Assembly (NCBI RefSeq): GCF_900496995.4
Contig: NC_044022.1
Coordinates: 15,080,938 to 15,144,937 of the forward strand
Direction of reading: 5' to 3'
Length of the DNA: 64,000 nt
Origin: Aquila chrysaetos chrysaetos
Taxonomy: Eukaryota > Chordata > Aves > Accipitriformes > Accipitridae
Below are positions 38,196 through 50,372 of this stretch, piece after piece (the first letter of the stretch is position 1; each line of letters begins with the position of its first letter). Below the pieces are notes generated by a model. It was not told where the DNA came from. It ran no database searches and saw only the letters and a list, made by a program, of their open reading frames with translations. A program made the position numbers and the translations under genes.

Positions 38196-40441
38196 TATAA
38201 TGCTTGCATTCTTGGTTCATGAAAATTCAGCAGCTGACGAAATTAATTGTTTGTAAGAACATAACTCTACAGTAAGTCTTATCATCTTTGGTGGGTGTTA
38301 GTCAGAAATGTTAAACTTTTTCATTGACTGCTATCAATGTTATGTCTCTTGTTCCTTCCAATCTTCTTAACTCCGTGCAGATTCCTTTGTACTTTTTAAC
38401 TTTCCATTGTTTAGCACATGACATTTGCATGTAGTAACTGTTAGTTAGAACAAAGATTTGGCAGGTCTATCTCATCAATATCAATAACTGTTTGGGTTTT
38501 CTTCAATATCATGAATATTTTCAGTAAGAAATATCTGATTAATATAGCAAGAAGAGCTTTACATTTTGCTTTGCAAGTCAGCTCATATTTTTCAATTCTT
38601 TTTTATTCAGATAAAAAAAAACTTGACAGATTTTGAATATGGTGTCAAAATACTTTTTTTCTTGTTGAACATGAGATCTGTCCAAACTACAGCTGTTTTC
38701 CCAAAAATCATGTAACAAAGAGCACACTCCAGAGAGGAAAGAAAAAAAAACCAACCAAACAAACAAAAAAATTTTGAGCAGTACTCTTCATATTTGAATT
38801 TTTCTATAAGAGCATTGTCCTTAGCTTGCAACACATTTTGAAATAAGAATTTCAACAAACTCAAAAAAAAAAAAAAAATTCTATAATAAGAAATGGATAT
38901 CAACTTAGTTACTCTGTTTTTATGCTACTCTCATCACCACAGCATCTAAAATGTTTCTGTTATACCTATAAACAATACAATTAACACCTATTGTGTATGA
39001 CACATTCAATTTCTTATCTCTCTAAAGTACACAGATGTCTTTCAGGATTTTTGTAGGTATATGTGATAAGCCTTGTTTTTAAATATGCACTCTGCAATTA
39101 ATATGCTTCAATGGAAAAGTTTTAGGCTCTAGGTCAGAAGCTGGTGATGGATGTCATTCCTTGCAGGAGTTCATCTTAGATAATATTTTGCACTTCCATT
39201 TTGTGTCTTTCTTCTGAGGCTCCCAAGCTACTTTCCAATGTTGAATGACTTCATTATTATATATTAGATAGATAGGTAGATGCAATAGCTGTTTCACTCT
39301 TGGCCAGAGAAGATGTGATTCTCCTAGCACAATGTATTAACTCAATGTCAAAATTGGTCTTAGAAAACTAGAGTGGCTGCACTGTGCTCCAACTGATTAA
39401 TTATACTTCCTATAGAAGTCCTCTTCACTTAGGTAGAGAGCTTCAAGGTCATATAGACAGTATGTATTCAAAATACACCAGAGTTCTATTTAGTTATCGG
39501 GGCAGAAGAGAAATTATGTACTAGCTTTGTGTATATGGCAAGGAAAGAACTGTGTTCTGTGTGTACAGATGCACTGTTACCCACACTGGTAGAAACTATA
39601 ATGTTTCATGTTCAGAGAAGGAAGAACTATGTCTGAACAATTATACTCTGTGTCCATAGACAATTACATGCAGAGCCTTGTTTCAACATGACAGCTATAG
39701 AAATTAATTCCTTGATGCTATTACTGGTTATTTGATAATGATAACTATGCATATACAATATTCTCAGAGCTTTATAACTGTTTGACTTTTTACAATTATT
39801 ATTTTAGGATTAAGAATGTCACAATAGCAATATATATGTTCCACAAATTAAAGGCATCAATAGCAGACTGACAGTTCTCAAAACCAGGGAGATTCCATCT
39901 ACAGATCACGTATCTACAGAGATTTTGCAAGGATCAGAGTTAGGGAATTATTAAAACCTTTTATCAATACGCAGAAGTGAGTCTCAGATAACTGTTGATA
40001 AAATGTGTGTATGGCAAAAAGCCTTCTGAAAATGTAATTAAATACAAAGAAAAGACAGTCAGATATGTTGAGCTAGGCTAATTCAAATAGCGTCTTTAAA
40101 ACAGCCATGATTAGAGCTGTACATATAGAAAGGTCATACCTTAAGAAGGGAGTATTCATGGCTTGAAAACCATTACTCTGGAAAATATTTTAGTGTCTTA
40201 GGAGGTAGTTATTCATATCTTAGAAGACACTTTATGGGTAAGAAAATGTTACTGTGTTTTCTGAATTTGTAAGCAAAGAAGTAAGACATAATAACTTGGA
40301 AATGAATTTACTTATGGATATAAAAATAATGAAACTGATAGGAAAATACTGCATACTGTTCTCAGATCTGACTTTTGGAAAAAATATAAAACAACAGGAG
40401 ATGTCACAGGAAACAACCATCAGTGATTCCTGAGCTCTTAC

Positions 40442-40536
40442 CTTGAAAGCACTGATGATTTCAATCTGTTTAGCCGTATGTTTGTCACAGTGCAGAGCTA
40501 TCTTCATTAGAAGAAAATACTGGATAATAAGCAACT
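40442..40536 (-). other. Candidate 95-bp minus-strand exon (hypothesis)
   Basis: On the minus strand a consensus donor (TTCAAG|GTAAGA) follows a stop-free stretch that reads LLIIQYFLLMKIALHCDKHT then AKQIEIISAFK. A modest acceptor (TTTCTTCCACTAAAG) precedes it. The wider frame is open for 107 codons (40555 to 40232), running through the donor. The peptide is not recognised, and chance frames of this size are expected in the window. Confidence 0.17.
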
Positions 40537-43052
40537 CTTTAGTGGAAGAAATCATGGTAAAACCAATGATCAGGAAGTGAAACTTTACAAATTAAAATAG
40601 CCAATAGACACTTTTTAACTGTCAGACAGTTTAATAATTCGAACAAATGATTAATTGTTGGAACAAAGGGACCAGTCATTGCTTTGTCTCTTCATGTTGA
40701 ACTGAAACCAGGATTTAGCTAAATGAAGTTTTAGGGCTTTAGGAAGTTTAGGAATGCAAAATGAGCATGGAAGCATTCAGCAGCTGATCAGATAAACTAA
40801 TGCTCCTCCTGGTCAAACTTCTGAAAGTAGAAAAGAAAAATCATCTGTAAGTTACATACCCTAGTATTTCTGTAATGCACAGTTGCCCAGATTTTGGCCT
40901 CAATGACCCTATGCAAGTCCAAAGAGTGCATAGGCAATGAGTAAATTACAACATGCTTTTATCCAAGTTTCAACCTACTAGGACATGTTACATTAGTAAA
41001 TATAACATTTTTTGATCTAAATTTTAGTGTCAGAAAAGACTACAAAGCCTTTTGCATGGACCAAGGAAGACATCCAGAGCCCAGATGAATTTCAGCTCTT
41101 CTCCATCTTAATTTTCTATCATTTGCCTGGTGCCAAAAAAAAACCATTGTCAAAGACTTAAATTTTTAAATTATATAAACTACTGAAATCACCAGGTTAG
41201 CATAAATAAATGTATATCACAATGTGCAAACAGTTTAAAAGTGTCACACATATCCAGGAGACAAAAATGACTTCTATGTCTTATAGGTAAGTACAAGAGA
41301 ACTAGACTGGCTTCAGCTGACTGGCATATTTTAAGGCAGTAATCCAAAACACTTATCTACTGTTCAGCAACACTGGCTAGAAAACAAAAGATTGTATTGC
41401 ACAGATGGGTAGAATATGAGTTCATGTGAAATCAGGGGAGAATAAAACCTCTCTCAACAATTAAGCATCACTTCAATCTACAGTTTCTTTTAATTTCCTT
41501 CCTGAACAAAGCTGCTTGTCACTAACACAAATCTGAGCAGGGAAAGGTGAGACAGACTGAATGGGGACCTAACTCAGCACTTTGCTGCCAGTTGCAAAAT
41601 TAACTTTAGTAGATCATCAGAAGCAGGAGTTACCTCTGGTTCATAGTGTGAGCTTCCACCCCTGAGCTAAAGACCTAGCAGGTCCATGAGGACTAAGTGA
41701 CACCATTACAGAGAGACAAAGTGTTGAGTACAAACCTATGCAAACATTTCTCTAATCCTCAGGACTCTGGCATTGCTCCCACTGTCACAGCTCATGCCAA
41801 GAAACTTTTTTAGCTGGTAGTGGCCCTGGAAAGCACATATGCTGAGTGACTTCAGCACTATCAACTCCTAAACTAGTATGTGCGGCTGTGTGTTTCTTGT
41901 CACTATCATCTTTCTAGAACTATCATATTGGGTTGGTGAGTGATTCAAGAAGGTTCCAATGACCTGATTTTAAGATTCCCATTCAGAAAGTACCTGTCAC
42001 TCAATCCACACTGCAGGGAGATTAGTCAATCAAAAAATTTTCATTCAAAAAAAAAAAGAATGAATAGAACGTTCATTTACAACATTAAAAATGGTCAAGA
42101 AGGTTCCAAAGGCTTGTTAGAGTTACATGTCAAAAAAGAATAAAAAATATATATTTAATCTCTTATTGATCCCAAGATGAAATCCATCAGGCATTTCTCT
42201 CCTTTCCAGCATTCAGGAGACAGGTTGGAGATGTTTATTAGGCTACAAAGTCAAGGTCTTTGTGCTTTTTTTCACATCCCACATCTGCAATCAGATTTTG
42301 TAGGAGAAAATCTAGGAAGCATGCTAGATTTTGTACTTTCATTAATACTTAAGGTCTGTTCAGGGGTTCATTACTGCTTAAACTCTCTCCTCCTTTTTCC
42401 TGCCTTCCAGCACTGAATGATTCTTAAGGAGGCAGATTGAATCTTCTTCTCCTGAACTTCATCTCTTTGGAGTGGAACTGTTAATGTTATTTAAGCAGTT
42501 CAGTTCAGTTGTTTCCTCTGTTTGACTAAACTACTACTAACTTGCTAAATGACTGAGATAAGGCAATAGGCACATTTCACAGCGAAGCTTTTCTAGAGAC
42601 CTTCTGAGAGGATATTGACTTTGTTTTAATTCTCCATGACAAGCTAACTTTTAGGTCCCCAACCCCTGCAGCAGATTCGAGAACCAGGAGTTAACTCTAT
42701 ACAAGGGCAGTGTAGATTTGAACAAGAAGCAGCTTACTGAGTTTCTGGCAGTGTTTCTCATGGAACTGCCAAACTCTTTTGCAAGGAACTTAAAGGATCC
42801 AAAATACTAAGCCCACTTGGGAAGGATGTGAATCAGTGCCTTGAGTTTGTGTCTGGAAGAGGTTTCTTCGATACTAACAAGGATAAGCAGAGTGGGAGAA
42901 GAGCCTTCTGTTTTTCAGTAAATCACAACATCATAAAGAACTGCTGGAATGATGAGACCATGAAAAACATCAACAAAATCCTGGGATATACTGAGTAATG
43001 AAGGTATGTCCAGTGGTGATTTACAACTATTAATTGCACTGTGACTGACACT

Positions 43053-43545
43053 AGAGAAACCTCTTCTGGAGTATTGTTTACAATCCTGATGACCCATGTT
43101 CCAAATGCTGAATTCAGATTGGAGCAGGTGCTGATAGAATACTATAGGGAACATGGAGCCCATCTTGTGAGCAAAGAGCAAGAGAACGGATTTGTAAAAA
43201 CTGACAAAATGTAAACAGAGAGGTATCCCGAGACCCATAAATACACTTGAAGATGGGGATTAAAGAGGCAGAGAATGGTGAGCAACCTCAGAAAAAGAGG
43301 AAATGTATGTAATCTAAAGGACTGTTTTGGCAGAAATTAGGCACATAGCTGTCTTTCAATTAATTTCCTGTAGAAATTAGAAGAAAATGTATCATTAATA
43401 GAGAAAGATTTAGGACGTATGTCCCAAAGGCAGTACTGAGAGCCAAAAAATATCTTGTTGTGAGATGGAGTTTGATACATTTATTGCTATATGACATGAC
43501 TGCATGAAAGCATCAGAGTGGATTCAATGGCTCAGGATGTTCCTA
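43053..43545 (+). mobile_element. Very old CR1-like relic
   Basis: Text such as CTTCTGGAGTATTGTTTACA (43062-43081) and TGAATTCAGATTGGAGCAGG (43109-43128) follows the late ORF2 order of an ancient CR1 lineage (…LEYC…; …FKLEQVQ…). The downstream part is weaker. Frame destroyed. It may belong to the same lineage as the copy at 56280. Confidence 0.5.
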
Positions 43546-44265
43546 CAGTTGAAAATTCTTAAGCAATGCAAAGATTAATTACCATTAAGTATATTTTGTC
43601 TACAAAATTCAGTATGAGTATCACAGACTTTTAAATGGGGAGAGGCAGTTAGTTTATAGATGTTGACCATGAATTGCAAGGTTTCCACAGAAGACAGTAG
43701 CAAACCAAGCATTTAATTTCATTTCACATCCTCCAAGATGTCACCTCAGAAATTTAACCACCTAAATCCACCATTTAGGCAACTCTGATGTTCTCAAAAC
43801 GGCCATAAAGATGACACCTATGCTATGGTTAATAGCAGGACTTACAAAGGTACCTAAAAGCTTCTACCAGTTTATATCCAGAGCTTCTTAGACCTCAGAT
43901 TCAAGGCATTAACTTATACACCCTGAAACAGGATATTCAAGCACTATTTCACCTGATCGTGTAGATGTGCTCTGAAGATGTCTGAAGTCCAACACTTGCC
44001 AAACTGCAGTGAAGGAAGAAGGGAATAGGATCCTGAAGGAATGAACAGCATAAGCATGTGTACCTCCACGAATAAAGACTGTGTAGGAAATGAGATATCT
44101 GATTTTGAAAGCCAAAATGCTGTCTAATTTAGGCACCAGGTTCTCTCACTTCCAAAATGGGGACATGAATTAAAAGACTAATGGCTAATCTGGAGGTGAA
44201 TTTGCCTCAGTCTCTCCAGTGGCACCTATTGCAGATAACTCTTGAGAGAAGCAAGGACTTTAGTA

Positions 44266-44300
44266 TGGGTTTCATCACATGGGTTTCATCACATGGGTTT
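44266..44300 (+). repeat. 14-bp tandem repeat, 2.5 copies
   Basis: TGGGTTTCATCACA is repeated exactly at 44266-44279 and 44280-44293, with a half copy to 44300. Local slippage product. Confidence 0.9.
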
Positions 44301-44436
44301 ATCTATATTTTACCTGACAGGACACACTGAATTGCAGACTCTCATAAGCTTCTTGCATGCAAATCCCATCTGTTTTTACATCAGTCAACATCACAGATCT
44401 CCAAGAGAAGAGATTTACCTGTACCCTGCCACATTC

Positions 44437-45547
44437 AATTGATAAGGAACAGGCTGGATGGCCACATCCAAAGAGTTACAGTCAATGGCTCAATGTCCAA
44501 ATGGAGATCATTAACAAGTGGTATCCCTCAGGGGTCTGTACTGGGACCAGTACTGTTCAATATCTTTATTAATGACACAGACAGTGGGACTGAGTCCACC
44601 CTCCGCAAGTTTACAGATGACACCAAGCTTAGTGGTGCAGTTGATTAACTGGAGGGAAGGGATGTCATCCAGAGGGACCTTGACAGGCTTGAGGTGAGAG
44701 CCTGTGTGAACCTCATGAGGTTCAACAACATTGAGTTAATGGGATGAAATTTAACAAGTTGAAGTACTGGATTCTGCACCTAGGATGGAGTAATGCCAGG
44801 CACAAGTATAAATTAGGAGAGGAGTGGCTGGAGAGCAGCCCTGCAGAAAGGGATCTGGGGGTGCTGGTCAACAGCAGGCTCAATGTGAGTCAGCAGTGTG
44901 CCCTGGCAGCCAAGACAGCAAGCTGCATCCTGGGGTGCATCAAACACAGCATAACCAGATGGTCAAAAAAGGGGATTATCCCACTGTATTCAGTGTTGGT
45001 GCAGCCTCACCTTGAGTACTGTGTGCAGTTCTGGGCCCCACAATTTAAGAACGATGTTCAGGTCCTTGAATGCATCCAGAGGAGGGCAACAAACCAGGTG
45101 AACAGGCTGGAAGGCATGTCCTATGAGGAGCAGCTAAGGACTTTTGAGTTTGTCTAGTTTGGAGAAAAGGAGGCTGAGGGACAACCTCATTACCTCCACA
45201 GCTTCCTGAGGAGGGGAAGTGGAGAGGGAGGTGCTGAGCTCTTCTCCCTGGGATCCAGCGACAGGACACATAGGAATGGCTCAAAGCTGTGCCAGGGGAG
45301 GTTTAGACTGGACATTAGGAAGTATTTCTTTACCAAGAGAGTGGTCAAACACTGGAACAGGCTTGCTAGAGAGGTGGTCAATGCCCCAAGCCTGTCAGTG
45401 TTTAAGAGGCATTTGGACAATGCCCCTAATAACATGCTTTAACTTGGTCAGCCCTGAAGTAATCAGGCAGTTGGTCTAGATGATCATTGTAGGTCCCTTC
45501 CAACTGAAATATTCCAGTTCTATTCTATTCTATTCTATTCTATTCTA
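44437..45547 (+). mobile_element. CR1 LINE, 5'-truncated, retains end of RT domain and 3' end
   Basis: The longest recent CR1 here, about 1.1 kb. It begins inside the reverse-transcriptase domain ([19 protein letters not shown]). It keeps the [21 protein letters not shown] motif (about 44511-44580) and the catalytic box as FTDD (44610-44621) where CR1 normally has FADD or YADD. A frameshift or stop follows at 44646, and a second open piece at 44744-45157 covers HLGWSN...LEYCVQFWAPQFKNDVQ..LECIQRRATNQ. After the ORF2 tail comes the 3' UTR, ending in a (TATTC)n tail. The 5' two thirds are absent and the frame is broken, so it is inactive. Confidence 0.93.
45518..45547 (+). repeat. (TATTC)n pentanucleotide microsatellite at CR1 3' end
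   Basis: Five perfect TATTC units plus partial ends directly follow the CR1 3' UTR. They replace the usual ATTCTATG octamers and were probably expanded from them. Confidence 0.9.
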
Positions 45548-46321
45548 TAAGTGCAGGGTCCTGCACCTGGGTCGAGGCAATCCCCAGTATCATCAGATGG
45601 GTGATGAATGGATTGAGAACAGTCCTGTGAAGAAGAACTTGGGATGGACTTACTCATGGATGAAAAATTGGACATGAGCTGGAAATGTGTGCTTGCAGTC
45701 CAGAAAGCCAACCATATCCTGGGCTGTATAGAAAGAACGGTGGCCAGCAGGTCAACAGAGATGATTCTCCCCCTCTACTTTGCTCTCATGAGACTCCACC
45801 TGGAGTGCTGCATCCAGTTCTGAGGTCCCCAACACATGGAAGATATAGACCTGTTAGAGTGGCTCCAGAGGATGGCCACAAAAAGACGATCAGGGGGCTG
45901 GAACACCTCTCCTAAGAGAAAAGGCTGAGAAAGTTGGGGTTGTTCAGCCTGGAGAAGAGAAAGCTCCAGGGAGACCTTATTGCAGCCTTTCAATACTTAA
46001 AGGGAGTTTATAAGAAGGATGGAGAGAGACCTTTTACCAGGGCCCATAGTGACAAGACAAGGGGTAACAGAGAAGAGGGTAGGTTTAGATTAGATAAAAG
46101 GAAGAAATTTTTTACAATGAGGGTGGTGAGACACTAGAACAGGTTGCCCAGAGAAGCAGTGGATGCCCCATCACTGGAAGTTTTCAAGGTCAGGTTGGAT
46201 GGGACTTTAAGCAACCTGATCTAGTCAAAGTTATCCCTGCTCCTGACAGGAGGGTTGGAACTAGATGAGCTTTGAAGGTCCCTTCCAACCCAAAATATTC
46301 CATAATTTGATAATTCTATGA
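45548..46321 (+). mobile_element. Second CR1 LINE fragment, tandem with the first
   Basis: It starts abruptly in ORF2 just after the RT domain (KCRVLHLGRGNPQ-like) against the microsatellite. It continues through EWIENSPVKK, the late block LRKLGLFSLEKRKLQGDLIA, and TRGN..EEGRFRLDKRKKFFTMRVVRH. It ends in the TTCCAACCC...ATTCTATGA terminus near 46321. A small deletion removes the usual GFKL residues, and stops interrupt the frame. It belongs to a different subfamily from the preceding CR1 and is therefore an independent insertion. Confidence 0.92.
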
Positions 46322-48435
46322 AAGAACTTCTGTGATTTTCCTCTTCAAAAGCAGAGACCTGGAGTTCATGCTCATTTGAAGCATGCATTGCTGCTGAGTG
46401 CATTCCAGGCTTCTCTGCAGAGGACAGTTGGCTTACCTCAAAACTCATTTTGAGGATTCTCCTGCTACATGACAGGGTGGATGGGGGGGTGTTTTTATTC
46501 CAGTGTCTTTCTGGCAGCCATTCCACATGGTGCCTAAATACACGAAGCAAAACCTTTGATGCCTAGACATCCACTGACAAGTGGTGCTCCCAAGCAGCAG
46601 TTGGTTAGGTGCCAAGTCTGCTTCTTCAGTATTCTCACCTTGGATATCTCAGGATGTCAAGTCTGATAACTTTGGAGAACTTACCTTAAGTATGAAAGAG
46701 AAATTTTCGAACCTCATGCTACCTTCAGAAGGAAGGTACTGTCTTCCTAGTTTCCACTACTCATTTCCAGCCCTCCCTTTCATTAGAACCTGTAATAGTG
46801 AGTAAGCTGGTTCCACAAACTAATCTAAAGGAAGGCTTTTTCTTGATGGCTTACATCTACATCACATCATCAAGCTACACTAATTTCTCTTATGGCTACA
46901 TGAACATGAGATTTGCAAGAGAAGCTAAAGAGACAGAACCTATGGTGACAAGGCCAACCCTTTTTGACATCACCCTTCAGTAACACAGCATAAGGCATAC
47001 CATCAGCTAACAGGTTAATTCTCCCAGTGTCCTAAGTGGAGAACTGATTACCTAATTCAAGGCTGAGGGTCCCATTGCAAGGCTCATTTGCACAGCCTCT
47101 CAAAAGCTTTGACACTCTTTGCCTTTGGAGCTTAGACATAATTGTGTCACGAAAGAAGTAAATAGGAAATGTAAGATTTCTAGAAAAGTTCCATGCTAAG
47201 GACTGCCTCAGAACAGAAATTTAAAACTACACAAAGTTGTGTAGGTCTTGTTATGGCTTTACTGTAGGTAACAATATAAAGAGAAGCAGGATATATTATG
47301 GACATATTTACTTAGTTGTCATCTACCAGAATGCTTTTCCAACCCACAGTTCTTCTTGTGTCTGAGCACTGGAAAAAAACTGAAGGATGTTTGTTGTGCT
47401 GGTATAATGTCTAGGCATTTTTCAAAATAATTTTCCAGCCATAACTGCAGAAAGCCTCAGCCACTTTCAGAATGATGCACTCTGCAGATGGGAAAGATAT
47501 GTTTGTTCACCTAATAGATTTATGCTGGCTACAGGTAGCCAGAAATGTAGATAGTTCACGCACCTGGAAATCTTCTAATTACCTGTATCACCAATGTTTT
47601 CAGGAGTTTGTATGAAGAGAGTGGAAAAGAGTACCGCCAATGGCCATTTAAGGAAACTTCTGCCTTTAGCTATGATGGGCTCATTCGTCATTTTCCAGTA
47701 TGTCCTCTGAAATAAAAGGGACTGCTCATCTAGTAAAAATTTTTTTCCAGCAGAGTTATTCCTTCACTGAAGCAGCTACCCATGTAGTTACTTTTGATTT
47801 TTTCACTGTAGGTTTAGATGCAGAGCTGTAGATTGTCTCGTGGAGGGTTTTGTTCATTCTTGTTGGGTTTTTTTTTCTAAATTCTTAAAAGAGATGAATT
47901 CCACAGAGTGAATCAAATCACACAGGATTTTAACATCTACAATTGAATAGGCAGTTTAGGAAACAGGTAAGATTTTCTTTTTGTATTAATATAATAGTTT
48001 GCAATCCTTATTTATGTGATGGGAAGAGGTAAGCTTGCAGATAAGGCACTAGATTCAAAAGATGTGGGTCTCATCGCCTACACATTGCATAGACTCCCCG
48101 TCAAAGACTGCTAGAGCATATTACTGAACTGCCAGAAAGTAGAATCATTTCTTAAAATGTGGGACCACAGCAATTTTGGTGTCCTAATCACTGTGAGAAA
48201 ATACGGAGAAGAGGCTAAATGAGGGAAATTGTGCATACTTTCACTTCAGCTGAGGATGTCCATAGCTGAAATTGTCACATTATAATTTAGAAAAGTACAT
48301 TATTGGCATTTACATTTTAGCTTTATAATCAAGGGAGAGACATAGGCACTTTACATTACTTTGGGGGGATAGGTATGTTTCTGGATGAGATGAATCTTGT
48401 CCTAAGCTTCTCTGTTTCTCTGTGTTTACTATAAA
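46322..48435. other. Unique non-coding stretch
   Basis: No confident gene. A minus-strand exon candidate at 46437-46533 is listed separately. The rest is AT-rich DNA without recognised repeats. Confidence 0.6.
46437..46533 (-). other. Candidate 97-bp minus-strand exon (hypothesis)
   Basis: Reading the minus strand, an acceptor (TTTTGCTTCGTGTATTTAG) precedes 97 bp ending in a consensus donor (TTTGAG|GTAAGC). One frame is open through it, reading HHVEWLPERHWNKNTPPSTL then SCSRRILKMSFE. It lies about 115 bp beyond the CR1 terminus. Not recognised; chance cannot be excluded. Confidence 0.17.
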
Positions 48436-49025
48436 GATATTGTCGTGGTTTAACCCCAGCCAGCAACTAAGCACCACGCAGCCGCTCACTCACTCCCCCC
48501 CCACCCAGTGGGATGGGGGAGAAAATCGGGAAAAAGAAGCAAAACCCACGGGTTGAGATAAGAACAGTTTAATAGAACAGAAAAGAAGAAACGGATAATG
48601 ATAATGATAACACTAATAAAATGACAACAGCAATAATGAAAGGATTGGAATGTACAAATGATGCGCAGTGCAATTGCTCACCACCCGCCGACCGACACCC
48701 AGCTAGTCCCCTGAGCGGCGATTCCCCGCCCCCACTTCCCAGTTCCTATACTAGATGGGACGTCATATGGTATGGAATACCCTGTTGGCCAGTTTGGGTC
48801 AGGTGCCCTGGCTGTGTCCTGTGCCAACTTCTTGTGCCCCTCCAGCTTTCTCGCTGGCTGGGCATGAGAAGCTGAAAAATCCTTGACATTAGTCTAAACA
48901 CTACTAGCAGCAACTGAAAACATCAGTGTTATCAACATTCTTCTCATACTGAACTCAAAACATAGCACCGTACCAGCTACTAGGAAGACAGTTAACTCTA
49001 TCCCAGCTGAAACTAGGACAGATAT
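48436..49025 (-). mobile_element. Avian ERV solo LTR with exact 5-bp target duplication
   Basis: The LTR is 580 bp (48441-49020), minus strand, starting TGTCCTAGTTTCAGCTGGGA and ending ...GGGGTTAAACCACGACA, so both TG and CA ends are intact. GATAT flanks it on both sides (48436-48440 and 49021-49025). It carries an ATTAAA poly(A) signal at 48573-48568 and a weak TATA-like GTATAGGA near 48751. Nothing of gag, pol or env is present: the provirus was lost by LTR-LTR recombination. A 5-bp duplication fits ERVL- or ERVK-type integrases; the family name is not asserted. Confidence 0.95.
48568..48573 (-). promoter_or_regulatory. LTR poly(A) signal
   Basis: ATTAAA on the minus strand, followed by a CTGTTCTTATCTCAACCC U5-like segment; the same position is conserved in the 32.2-kb LTR. 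Confidence 0.5.
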
Positions 49026-50372
49026 CCAAGCCAACAAGCCCAGATGTAGATGTTGACATTGGTCTGATACATACCATTCTCTGAGTCCAACCCTGCCTCT
49101 GCATTTTGGGCCGAGTAAGCAGCCATCCACATCACAGAGGCTAACACAGTCTTTCATCTCTACATCTGGCCAGAGAACACGTATAACTGTTGGTTCTCTC
49201 CCGGATCTGTGTGCTGCTGTATTGCTAGCACAACACTACTCAGAACCCTCCCTTCCAAAGCTTTGAGGTACACTTCAGGAAAATGCTTTTATCCATAGTG
49301 TCATTCAGAGAAAGTGGTAGTGTCTGACCACTTTCTGAAGAGCAACATACAACCTAAGTTCATCATCCATAATCTTGGGGGAAGCAATGGCTGGTCCATG
49401 TGACATGTAGGTATTACTGTTTCTTAAAAAAAACATATTAAAAAAAAAAGCAAACAGAGCTTACAGAGACAGTGGCTTGTCATTCTGAGAAATCAACAAC
49501 TTCTTTTCCTAAGGAGACCATGCAAGACTGTTTAGAAAATTACAGGGGAGTAGAAACTTAATGACTTCTGTTTTGTCTCTATATTATTTAAGTAAAATTT
49601 ATTGATTTAGAAGAGTCTAGTTTCCAGATCTGCTGACCTTTCACCTGGCATGGAGGTGCAGAAATGTCTGTTGTGGAGGCACAGCGTCTGGTTCAGAGAG
49701 TCCATACCCTAATATCTTTTCCTGGGTCTGGATAGAAGAAATGTTTTCTACCATTCTGTATATCCCAGGAAATCTTTTCCAAATATTTATGCATTGTCAT
49801 GACAATATTGAAATAAAATGTTATGTTCCTCAAACCTCCAGTAGAGACAAAGAAATCAGAAAAAAATGAAACGAAACAAGGAAACACAATTCAGTCATAT
49901 TAACTGCTTTCTGCTTTACCAGCTTATCATTGCTCCAGAGAATAGTGTCATACGGCTGTTTCAAGCATTTAACAGCACAAAAGTGAATACTAGGAGATTT
50001 CCTTAAAAGTAGCAAAAAACTCTTAACAGTCCAGTTCTTCTGAAGAGCTAACAAAAAACACTGGTGCTTAATCTGCTGTGATACATAAGCACACTCAATG
50101 CAATTATAGATATAAGTATAGTTCTAAGGTACCTGTCAGTAATACATTCCTCTTGAACAGAGGTGAAGTAATGGAGGTTAATTCAGCAGCAGCACCATCC
50201 TTCCTTAAAGTTATTCATGCTCTCCCTAGAGACTGTTATTTCGGCTTTTGATAATATGAATCCAAGAGTAATGTGAGGGATGGGTGTCCTGGCCTTCCTG
50301 CTCAGCACAGGTTTGAACATTTGCTGCTGGCTTTTCTAAGCTGTTGTTATACTTCCCCATGACCATGGAGAT
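49026..50372. other. Unique non-coding stretch between two LTRs
   Basis: No gene or repeat recognised, and no retroviral internal sequence, so the two LTRs on either side are not ends of one provirus (they are also different families). Confidence 0.65.

Larger units (their letters stand above)
32806..43052. other. Long unique non-coding stretch
   Basis: No confident gene. It contains a poly(A) at 38863-38878, a short GATA-rich run at 39267-39280, a decayed palindromic repeat at 38112-38195 and a weak minus-strand exon candidate at 40442-40536. AT-rich blocks at 35080-35220, 36180-36310 and 37440-37560 look compositionally distinct and could be conserved non-coding elements, which only an alignment would show. 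Confidence 0.6.

Noticed and set aside
45518..45547. Pentanucleotide repeat as a CRISPR-like or functional array
   Set aside because: Simple microsatellite arising from the CR1 terminus.
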